In this document: positions 1 through 5,374 of the stretch, one piece after another | How the letters are laid out: every line of letters begins with the position of its first letter | Numbering within the stretch: the first letter of the stretch is position 1 | Origin: DASWHK01 sp036398215 | GTDB taxonomy: Bacteria > Acidobacteriota > UBA890 | Assembly: GCA_036398215.1 (NCBI GenBank) | Contig: DASWHK010000284.1 | Location: forward strand, 1 to 6,667 | Reading direction: 5' to 3' | DNA length: 6,667 bases | Translations under genes and position numbers: made by a program | The notes under the pieces: generated by a model | What the model was told of the DNA's origin: nothing | Seen by the model: only the letters and a program-made list of their open reading frames with translations | Database searches by the model: none

Positions 1-216
1 GTCGAGCGCGATGCCGAGGTCGCCGAGCGGCTCGAAGCGGGCGTTGCGGAAGGTGTCGGCGATCGACATCAGGCCGGCGTCGATCTGCCCTTGCTCGGCC
101 GCCTGGCCGAGGGCGCGCGGGTGCATGTCGACCAGCTCGAACGCCTCGCCCGCCATGCCCGCGAAGAACGGCGCCGAGTTCAGATACGAGATGTGGGCGA
201 CCCGCAGCGGCTTCAT
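1..216 (-). CDS. mqnA: Chorismate dehydratase MqnA, N-terminal part (runs off the left edge)
   Basis: The first 72 codons of the enzyme that opens the futalosine menaquinone pathway by dehydrating chorismate to 3-[(1-carboxyvinyl)oxy]benzoate; it is soluble with a periplasmic-binding-protein-like fold. The start MKPLRVAHISYLNSAPFF carries the family's opening strand and the 'SYLN(S/T)APF' substrate-pocket motif at residues 10-17. Residues 43-51 (GQIDAGLMS) match the family's 'G.IDA.L.S' segment. The related enzyme MqnD usually opens with a 'SPCPNDTF'-like motif instead, so MqnA is the better call. The ATG at 216 overlaps the mqnE stop codon (ATGA) and has a strong Shine-Dalgarno site 7 nt upstream, so translation is probably coupled to mqnE. 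MqnA proteins usually have about 270-290 residues, so roughly three quarters of the gene lies outside the window. No frame disruption is seen in the visible part. Confidence 0.88.
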   Translation of the reverse strand, partial: MKPLRVAHISYLNSAPFFAGMAGEAFELVDMHPRALGQAAEQGQIDAGLMSIADTFRNARFEPLGDLGIALD

Positions 217-1577
217 GCCGAGGCCTCCTTGGCGAGCCCGCCGCCGCTGCCGGCCGCGGGCGGCGCGAAACCGGCCGCCGCCAGATCGTCCGGATCGAGG
301 CTGCGACCGCGGCGGGCGAGCACCTCGGGGCCGATGGCGGCGAGGTCCCAGGTGTACAGCTCCTCCCCCTCGAGGCTGACGGCGTTCGCGTCGGCGGCGG
401 CGGGGTCGATCTTCCGCGGGATCGCGGCATCGATCTCCCGGATGCCGCGCTGCGACCAGTGGGTGGGCGCCGGCGGCGCCGGGAAGACCGTCAGCGCCCG
501 GTAGCGGGCGTCGCGCTGCACCGGCACCCGGCCGGCCTCGCGCAGCAGCTTGAGCATCCGGTGGGCGGTCAGCCCGAGCGGGCTGGAGGCGAGCGCCGCG
601 TGAGCGATCTTCTCCTCGCCGATCGTGCCGTCGAGGTCGTCGGCGCCCCACTGCAGCGCCATCGACGCGGTCTCCTCGCCGAGCATCACCCAGTAGGCCT
701 TGATGTGGGCGAAGTTGTCGAGCAACAGCCGCGACGCGGCGATCGTCTTGAGGCCGTCGAGCGCCGAGGCCTGGCGGGCGACGAGGTTCGTGTAGCCGGG
801 CTGGAACTCCAGCGGAATGAACGAGAAGAAGCCGCCGGTGTCGTCCTGCAGCTCGCGCAGCCGCAGCAGATGGTCGACGCGTTCCGCATGGGTCTCGATG
901 TGTCCGTACAGCAGCGTCGCGTTGGTGCGGATCCCCTTGCCGTGGGCGATGCGGTGGATCTGCAGCCACCGATCGGCGCCGATCTTCTCCCGGTACAGGG
1001 CCTTGCGGACCCGCTCCGAGAAGACCTCGGCGCCGCCGCCGGGCATGGTGTCGAGGCCGGCGGCGACCAGGCGGTCGAGGACCTCATCCACTGGGATCCT
1101 GGCGATGCCGGCGAAGAAGTCGATCTCGACGGCGGTGAACGCCTTGATCTGGGCGTCCGGGTTGGCCCGCCGGATCGCCCGCAGCATCTCCTCGTAGTAC
1201 TCGAAGGGCCAGGTCGGGTGCAGCCCGCCGACCAGATGCACCTCGTGGATGGGCTCGCGGACCTTGTCGAGAATCTCCGCCATCGTCATCTCATAGGCAT
1301 CGTCATCGCCGGCCTTGGCGGCGAAGTCGCAGAACTTGCAGGAGATGACGCAGACGTTGGTCGGGTTGATCTGGCGGTTGAGGACGAAGAACGCGTAGGG
1401 GCCCGAGCGGGCCTCCTTGACGGCATTGGCAAGGCGGCCGACGCCGAGCAGGTCCGGGGAATCGAGCAGCGCCAGGCCGTCCTCGCGGGCCAGCCGCTCG
1501 CCCGCCGCCAGCTTGTCGGCGATCGGCGCCAGGGCGGGGTCGAGAAAGCCTCGGAACTGGCGGCGGTCGATCGTCAT
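213..1577 (-). CDS. mqnE: Aminodeoxyfutalosine synthase MqnE (radical SAM), with long C-terminal extension
   Basis: Radical-SAM enzyme of the futalosine pathway that joins the MqnA product to S-adenosylmethionine to give aminodeoxyfutalosine. The 454-residue protein has the [4Fe-4S] motif CX3CX2C at C76, C80 and C83, in the context NPTNVCVISCKFCDF, and the glycine-rich segment EVHLVGGLHPTWPFEYYEE at 112-130. 'HLVGGLHP' and 'FVLNRQINPTN' fit MqnE better than its paralogue MqnC. The core ends near residue 365 (LLREAGRVPVQRDARYRALTVF). About 90 residues follow that I do not recognise; known MqnE proteins are roughly 360-390 residues. The extension is Ala/Pro-rich but includes a more ordered-looking part (THWSQRGIREIDAAIP, GEELYTWDLAAIGPEVLARRG). 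Start: ATG at 1577, 40 nt after the mqnL stop, with only a weak upstream GGAA. The stop overlaps the mqnA ATG. The assignment is strong; the role of the tail is unknown. Confidence 0.93.
   Translation of the reverse strand: MTIDRRQFRGFLDPALAPIADKLAAGERLAREDGLALLDSPDLLGVGRLANAVKEARSGPYAFFVLNRQINPTNVCVISCKFCDFAAKAGDDDAYEMTMAEILDKVREPIHEVHLVGGLHPTWPFEYYEEMLRAIRRANPDAQIKAFTAVEIDFFAGIARIPVDEVLDRLVAAGLDTMPGGGAEVFSERVRKALYREKIGADRWLQIHRIAHGKGIRTNATLLYGHIETHAERVDHLLRLRELQDDTGGFFSFIPLEFQPGYTNLVARQASALDGLKTIAASRLLLDNFAHIKAYWVMLGEETASMALQWGADDLDGTIGEEKIAHAALASSPLGLTAHRMLKLLREAGRVPVQRDARYRALTVFPAPPAPTHWSQRGIREIDAAIPRKIDPAAADANAVSLEGEELYTWDLAAIGPEVLARRGRSLDPDDLAAAGFAPPAAGSGGGLAKEASA
224..230 (-). promoter_or_regulatory. 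Shine-Dalgarno site of mqnA inside the mqnE 3' end
   Basis: The minus strand reads AAGGAGG, 7 nt before the mqnA ATG. It lies within codons for the last residues of MqnE (LAKEASA), so the final mqnE codons double as the mqnA ribosome-binding site. Together with the ATGA overlap this fixes the mqnA start and argues for coupled translation. Confidence 0.8.
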
Positions 1578-1617
1578 TTCAGGGTTTCCGGATGGATGGC
1601 GGCGGGCGACGACGGCA

Positions 1618-3489
1618 CTAGTCTATCCCGTATTCGCCCCATCGTCTGTCCACGGTGGCGACCACCTCGGGAGACATCTCCAGCGGCGCCGGGTAACCGG
1701 GCTTGAAGGTGGCATCGATGCCGAGAACGCCGTGGCAGGTCGTCCAGGGGCCGCGGTGGCGCACCGAGGTGAAGACGACGTCGCGGGCGCAATCGAAGCG
1801 GGTGAAGATGCCCCACAGCAGCAGGTCGCGGTCGTCGAGGGGCACGTCGGGGCTGACCACGGCGACGATCCGCACCGGCCCGAGCGGCGCCTGGACCAGC
1901 TTTTCGACCACCGAGCGGCCGTCGCCCTCGACCTGGACGACAAGCAGGCAGTCCTGCAGCAGGGCGTGCCCGACGATGCGGCGATCGAGGGCGACCGGAT
2001 CGAGGGCCACCGCCGGCGTCGCGCCGCGTCCTTCGTCCTCCGCGACAACCAGCCCGCCAAAGCCCTCGCCGAGGCCGGGCGGCTCGCCGCCCGCCGCGGC
2101 GGCCACCGCCGCGGCGTCGGCCCCCGGCGTGCCGTGCAGGGTCGGCGCCGGCCCCGAGGTGGCGTCGAGCACCATCTTGCTGCCGAGGTTCATCTTGAAG
2201 CTGGTGAAATCGAGCGTGTCCTGGGGGACGCCGGGCAGCAGCAAGAAGTCGGCCGCCGGATCGAAGTTGTCGCGGATCGCCCGCAGCACGGCATCGAAAT
2301 CGCGCACGTTCACGCCGCCGTCGACCAGGACGCCGCATTTGGTCAGCGACAGCTGGCCGGTGCCCATCAACGCCAGGGCCGTGCGCATCGACTCCTTGTA
2401 GTAGCGGGCGTCCATCGACATGACCAGCAGGTTGTGGAAGCCGGTCTCGAAGTACGCCCACAGGTCGGCGATCTCCGGGTGGATGAGCTTGATCAACGGG
2501 CCCACCGACTCCTGCACCGCGTTGCCAAGGTGCTTGTCCTCCTGCGGCGGCTTGCCGACCGTCGCCGACAGGTACAGCGGCCGGCGGCGGCGGGTCAGCG
2601 TCCGGACGTGGAACACGGGAAAGTCGGCGGCGTGGCTGTAGTGGCCGAAATGGTCGCCGAACGGCCCTTCGCGGCGGCGCTCGAGCGGCGGCACGACGCC
2701 CTCGAGGACGATCTCGGCCGCCGCCGGTACCTCGAGATCGATGGTCTTGCAACGCACCAGCTTGCAGGGGGCGCGCCGCAGCAGGCCGGAGAAGGCGATC
2801 TCGTCCATGCCTTCGGGCAGCGCGGTGATCGCCGCCATCAACAGATAGGGATCGGCGCCGATGACCACCGCGACCTCGAGCGGCACTCCGAGCCGCTCGG
2901 CCTTGTTGTAGTGAAAGCCGCCGCCCTTGTGGATCTGCCAGTGCATCCCGGTGGTCTTGGAGTCGTAGACGTGGAGGCGATAGACGCCGACGTTGCGCTC
3001 GCCGCTCTCGGGGTCCTTGGTGATCACCAGGCCGAACGTAATGAACGGGCCGCCGTCGTCCGGCCAGCAGGTCTGCACCGGCAGCTTCGACAGGTCGGCG
3101 GCCTCGACGACCTCGTGCACCGGGGCGCGGCGCACCCGCCGAGCCCGCATGCTCCAGAGGACCTCGCGGATGGTGCCGCGCTGCTGCCAGAGGCGGCGCG
3201 GTTGCGGCGGTTGCGCCGCCGCCGCCAGCTCCAGCAGCGCCGCGCCGATCTCCCCCGGGTGACGACCGAGCGCCAGCTCGATGCGCCGGGGGCTGCCGAG
3301 CGGGTTGATGAGCAGCGGAAAGGCGGCGCCACGCACCTTCTCGAACAGCAGCGCCGGGCCCTGGCGCTTGACGACGCGGTCGTAGATCTCGGCGATCTCC
3401 AGGCGAGGATCGACCTCGACGGCGATGCGCCGGAGCTCGCCGGCCTGCTCGAGCGCGGCGACGAAGCTCTGCAGGTCGTGAAAGGGCAT
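1618..3489 (-). CDS. mqnL: UbiD-family menaquinone biosynthesis decarboxylase (MqnL-like)
   Basis: A 623-residue prenylated-FMN-dependent decarboxylase, inferred to remove the carboxyl group of the prenylated 6-naphthoate intermediate after MqnP acts. The start MPFHDLQSFVAALEQAGELRRI is typical of UbiD proteins. The metal/prFMN region is intact: N166 and R171 in ERNVGVYR, H187 in WQIHKGGG, and probably E230 in DEIAFSGLL. Catalytic-type acids appear at E263 (VLEG) and E274 (EGPFGDHFGHYS). It is longer than E. coli UbiD (about 497) but near the roughly 600-residue versions seen in some futalosine organisms. Much of the extra length is an Ala/Gly-rich stretch at about 447-495, likely a flexible loop or linker. 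The context (mqnM just upstream, mqnE downstream) supports the menaquinone role rather than another UbiD decarboxylation. The ATG at 3489 has a strong SD. The symbol follows the Streptomyces SCO4490-type naming. Confidence 0.88.
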   Translation of the reverse strand: MPFHDLQSFVAALEQAGELRRIAVEVDPRLEIAEIYDRVVKRQGPALLFEKVRGAAFPLLINPLGSPRRIELALGRHPGEIGAALLELAAAAQPPQPRRLWQQRGTIREVLWSMRARRVRRAPVHEVVEAADLSKLPVQTCWPDDGGPFITFGLVITKDPESGERNVGVYRLHVYDSKTTGMHWQIHKGGGFHYNKAERLGVPLEVAVVIGADPYLLMAAITALPEGMDEIAFSGLLRRAPCKLVRCKTIDLEVPAAAEIVLEGVVPPLERRREGPFGDHFGHYSHAADFPVFHVRTLTRRRRPLYLSATVGKPPQEDKHLGNAVQESVGPLIKLIHPEIADLWAYFETGFHNLLVMSMDARYYKESMRTALALMGTGQLSLTKCGVLVDGGVNVRDFDAVLRAIRDNFDPAADFLLLPGVPQDTLDFTSFKMNLGSKMVLDATSGPAPTLHGTPGADAAAVAAAAGGEPPGLGEGFGGLVVAEDEGRGATPAVALDPVALDRRIVGHALLQDCLLVVQVEGDGRSVVEKLVQAPLGPVRIVAVVSPDVPLDDRDLLLWGIFTRFDCARDVVFTSVRHRGPWTTCHGVLGIDATFKPGYPAPLEMSPEVVATVDRRWGEYGID

Positions 3490-3496
3490 CCTCAGG

Positions 3497-3503
3497 CCTC
3501 CTC
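3497..3503 (-). promoter_or_regulatory. Shine-Dalgarno site of mqnL, carried by a tandem-repeat copy
   Basis: The minus strand reads GAGGAGG, 7 nt before the mqnL ATG. The same GACGAGGAGG string encodes 'DEE' in each of the two complete DEEG motifs at the mqnM 3' end, so the mqnL ribosome-binding site is the outermost copy of the 54-bp tandem repeat. Confidence 0.75.
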
Positions 3504-3626
3504 GTCCGTCGACATCCCCCTACCCTTCGGATCCGGCGGCACCCCTCAGCCCTCCTCGTCCGGCGGCAGCCCACTCGTCTCCGGATCCGGCGGCATTCCT
3601 CCGCCCTCCTCGTCGGGCGGCAGCCC
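3497..3626. repeat. 54-bp tandem repeat (about 2.4 copies) spanning the mqnM stop codon
   Basis: The plus-strand string CCTCCTCGTC starts at 3497, 3551 and 3605, an exact 54-nt period. Copies 3497-3550 and 3551-3604 agree at about 43 of 54 positions by hand count. The third is partial (3605-3626) with one mismatch over 22 nt. In the mqnM frame the unit is 18 residues, GGMPPDPETSGLPPDEEG, preceded by a half unit GLPPDEEG. The copy nearest mqnL lies beyond the mqnM stop but still reads GVPPDPKGRGMSTDEEA in the same frame. Confidence 0.88.
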
Positions 3627-4430
3627 GAGGGCCTGGCGCTCCTCGGCGCTCGTCTCGCCGGCCTCGGGGGCACCCTCGAGCAGGCCGGGCCGCCACTTCC
3701 GCTGCGGCTCGAACCCCAGGCAGCCGACGATCTTGTCGACGAACTGCTCGATCAGCTCCTCGAGGGTCTCGGGCCGGTGGTAGAAAGGCGGCGACGCCGG
3801 AACGATCGTCACGCCGTCGCGCGACAGGCGGGCGGCATTCTCGAAGGCGTTCGTCGGCCACGGCGCCTCGCGCACCACCAGCACCAGCCGGCGCCGCTCC
3901 TTCAGCGCCACCATCGCGGCGCGGGTGATCGCCGTGTCGCCGATGCCGGCGGCGATCTTCGCCATGGTCGTCAGCGAGCAGGGCACGATCACCATCGCGT
4001 CGAAGGCGTTCGAACCGGAGGCGAACGGGTTGGCGAGGTCCTTGTCGGCGATGATCCCCCGCACCAGCGGCCGCAGGTCGTCCTCGCGCAAGCCGGTCTC
4101 TTCGCGCAGAACCATCCGCCCCCACCCGGAGAGCGCCAGCCAGACGTCGCCGAGGCGGCGGCGCAGCAGCGCCACCGCGTAGGGCGCGCCCGAGGCGCCG
4201 GTCACCGCGACGAGCAACCGCAGGCGGCGGCCGTCCGCAGCCCGCGCCGGAGCCGCGGCCCCTCCCTCCGACCGCGACGCCGGCGATCGAGCCGTGGGCT
4301 TGCGCCCCGACTTCGGCGGCACCGAGCGGGCCACGCCCGCCGCCCCCCCCAACTGCGGCGCCGAGCGGGCCGCGCCCGCCGGCCGGGGCGCCGGCCCCCG
4401 CCTCTGCTTTCGCTTCTTGCTCTCGCTCAC
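3546..4430 (-). CDS. mqnM: UbiX-family flavin prenyltransferase (MqnM-like) with N- and C-terminal tails
   Basis: Makes prenylated FMN, the cofactor of the UbiD-type decarboxylase encoded next door. The UbiX core spans about residues 68-240: the flavin-binding opening LLVAVTGASGAPYA (G78-G81), VIVPCSLTTMAKIAAGIGD (about 147-165), ERRRLVLVVREAPWP and FYHRP (216-220). Core UbiX proteins have about 190-210 residues; this one has 294. Residues 1-67 form a basic, low-complexity tail (SESKKRKQRRG, then Ala/Pro/Arg-rich with a 13-residue repeat). Residues 242-294 form an acidic Gly/Pro tail ending in two GLPPDEEG units. I chose the GTG at 4430 because GGTGAGG lies 5 nt upstream and the gap to mqnP is only 7 nt. 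The frame stays open upstream to an ATG at 4586, but that would overlap mqnP by about 150 nt and gives non-family sequence. A later start inside the tail cannot be excluded. Confidence 0.87.
   Translation of the reverse strand: MSESKKRKQRRGPAPRPAGAARSAPQLGGAAGVARSVPPKSGRKPTARSPASRSEGGAAAPARAADGRRLRLLVAVTGASGAPYAVALLRRRLGDVWLALSGWGRMVLREETGLREDDLRPLVRGIIADKDLANPFASGSNAFDAMVIVPCSLTTMAKIAAGIGDTAITRAAMVALKERRRLVLVVREAPWPTNAFENAARLSRDGVTIVPASPPFYHRPETLEELIEQFVDKIVGCLGFEPQRKWRPGLLEGAPEAGETSAEERQALGLPPDEEGGGMPPDPETSGLPPDEEG
4305..4382. repeat. 39-bp direct repeat with a C8/G8 run in the mqnM N-terminal tail
   Basis: The string CCGAGCGGGCC begins at 4322 and again at 4361, 39 nt apart, with similarity extending on both sides. 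In MqnM it encodes two 13-residue units, PAGAARSAPQLGG and AAGVARSVPPKSG. Between them lies a run of eight C (4343-4350; eight G on the coding strand), prone to polymerase slippage and to sequencing indels. The unit is exactly 13 codons, so a change in copy number would keep the reading frame. Confidence 0.7.
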
Positions 4431-4435
4431 GGAAT

Positions 4436-4442
4436 CCTCACC
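4436..4442 (-). promoter_or_regulatory. Shine-Dalgarno site deciding the GTG start of mqnM
   Basis: The minus strand reads GGTGAGG, 5 nt before GTG at 4430, and the site contains the mqnP stop codon TGA (4440-4438). This stop-within-SD arrangement suggests that ribosomes ending on mqnP restart on mqnM. It favours 4430 over the upstream in-frame ATG at 4586. Confidence 0.7.
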
Positions 4443-5292
4443 AACCCTGCTGGCCCGCCAGGACGACCCCGAACACCAGGAAGCCGACCGCGATGTTGAG
4501 CTGGAAGAACGCCAGGTTGACGCGCTCCGCGAGCCAGTGCTCGGCGGCGAGCACGCCGGCGACGGCGGCGATGCCCAACCCCGCAAGAGTACCGTCGAGG
4601 GACGCGAAAAACAGGCCGATCAGGCAGCCGACCGCCAGCAGGTGGACGAACATGGCCACCGCCAGGCCGCGCCGGCGACCGAGGAGGGCCGGCAGGCTGT
4701 GGAGCCCGGCGCCGCGATCGAAGTCGATGTCGAGCGTCGCGTAGATGATATCGAAGCCGGCCACCCAGAAGAGCGTGAAGCCGGCGAGCCACAACGCCGC
4801 CGCCGCGTCCGCGGTGCTGCTGGTGACCGCCACGAAGCCGCCCAGCGGGGCGAAGGCGAGCGCCGCCCCGACCCCGAAATGGGCCAGCGGCGTGAACCGT
4901 TTCATGTACGGGTAGACGACGAAGGCCGCCACGGGGATCGGCGACAGCTTCAGACAAAGCGGCGACAGCATCGCGCACGACACCAGATACACAACCATTC
5001 CGGCGGCCACGATCAGCCACGCCTCGGTGAGGCCGAGGGCGCCACGGGGCAGCTCGCGAACCAACGTCCGCGGGTTCCGGGCGTCGATGTGGCGGTCGAT
5101 GATGCGGTTGAGCCCCATCGCCGTCGTTCGGGCGCCGGTACCGGCCGCCAGGATCCACAGCGCCGTCGCCCCTGCCGGCCAGCCGCCGCCGGCGACGACG
5201 GCGCCGGCGTACAGCAGCGGCAGGGAAAAGAGCGTGTGCTCGAACTTGACGAAGGAAGCCCACGTCGAGACGCGGGAGGCGAGAGCGCACAT
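4438..5292 (-). CDS. mqnP: UbiA-family polyprenyltransferase of menaquinone synthesis (MqnP-like)
   Basis: A 284-residue integral membrane enzyme, inferred to attach the polyprenyl tail to 1,4-dihydroxy-6-naphthoate. Both Mg2+/diphosphate motifs are present: N62, D66 and D70 in NRIIDRHIDARNPRT, and D188 and D192 in YATLDIDFDRGAGLHSLP, which matches the 'YA..DI..D...G..SLP' signature of this UbiA branch. The opening FVKFEHTLFSLPLLYAG (14-30) is also typical. Hydrophobic stretches suggest eight or nine membrane helices. The frame has a TAA at 5305-5307, inside the upstream hairpin, and the ATG at 5292 is the only usual start between that stop and the conserved core. It has no recognisable SD and sits just 10 nt past the hairpin, so initiation may be leaderless or controlled by the structure. 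The stop falls in the mqnM SD. It heads the mqn run. Confidence 0.92.
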   Translation of the reverse strand: MCALASRVSTWASFVKFEHTLFSLPLLYAGAVVAGGGWPAGATALWILAAGTGARTTAMGLNRIIDRHIDARNPRTLVRELPRGALGLTEAWLIVAAGMVVYLVSCAMLSPLCLKLSPIPVAAFVVYPYMKRFTPLAHFGVGAALAFAPLGGFVAVTSSTADAAAALWLAGFTLFWVAGFDIIYATLDIDFDRGAGLHSLPALLGRRRGLAVAMFVHLLAVGCLIGLFFASLDGTLAGLGIAAVAGVLAAEHWLAERVNLAFFQLNIAVGFLVFGVVLAGQQGW

Positions 5293-5302
5293 GCGCGGGC
5301 GA

Positions 5303-5364
5303 TGTTAGCAGGCCGTGGTAGAAGTGTGATGGGTCTGGCGCACTTCTACCACGGCCTGCTAACA
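5303..5364. repeat. Perfect 24-bp inverted repeat (REP-like palindrome / hairpin)
   Basis: Arms 5303-5326 and 5341-5364 are exact reverse complements over 24 nt, around a 14-nt loop (5327-5340). The left arm opens TGTTAGCAGGCCGTGGTAGA. The element fills most of the gap between the dehydrogenase stop (5375) and the mqnP ATG (5292). It would form a very stable hairpin in RNA from either strand. No U-run follows on either side, so it is not a textbook intrinsic terminator, though it could still stop or stabilise the upstream transcript. A related half copy at 6442-6464 marks it as a member of a repeat family. Confidence 0.93.
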
Positions 5365-5370
5365 GGCCGT
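5351..5370 (-). promoter_or_regulatory. Alternative small hairpin competing with the large palindrome
   Basis: On the minus strand ACGGCCTG-TTAG-CAGGCCGT forms a perfect 8-bp stem with a 4-nt loop, starting 4 nt after the dehydrogenase stop codon. Its second strand (5358-5351) is part of the first arm of the large inverted repeat, so the two structures exclude each other in the same RNA. An attenuator-like role is possible but only inferred. Confidence 0.45.
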
Positions 5371-5374
5371 CGTA

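Noticed and set aside
1578..1617. Promoter or small RNA between mqnL and mqnE
   Set aside because: Only 40 nt, with no promoter-like hexamers or hairpin; read as a plain intra-operon spacer.
3202..3225. Short GGCGG/CCGCC hairpin inside mqnL
   Set aside because: It lies in coding sequence and is the kind of GC-rich self-complementarity expected by chance here.
1574..3673. Minus-strand open frame of 699 codons in another frame over mqnL
   Set aside because: Arg/Pro/Ala-rich sequence without domain signatures, overlapping the UbiD frame that has intact catalytic motifs; a shadow frame.
1417..3783. Long plus-strand open frame of 788 codons opposite mqnL
   Set aside because: It lies opposite the well-supported mqnL and parts of mqnM and mqnE. 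Its translation is a low-complexity Arg/Ala/Gly/Asp mix with no recognisable motif. Long antisense frames are expected in very GC-rich coding DNA.
4431..4586. Longer mqnM starting at ATG 4586
   Set aside because: It would overlap mqnP by about 150 nt, and the added residues are Ser/Arg-rich out-of-frame mqnP sequence; the GTG at 4430 has a good SD and normal operon spacing.
4427..5290. Minus-strand frame of 287 codons nearly coincident with mqnP
   Set aside because: Same DNA in a shifted frame; Arg-rich and without the membrane helices or DxxxD motifs that the mqnP frame has.
5303..5364. Classical rho-independent terminator
   Set aside because: The hairpin is excellent but no U-run follows on either strand, so I list it as an inverted repeat and leave a termination role open.
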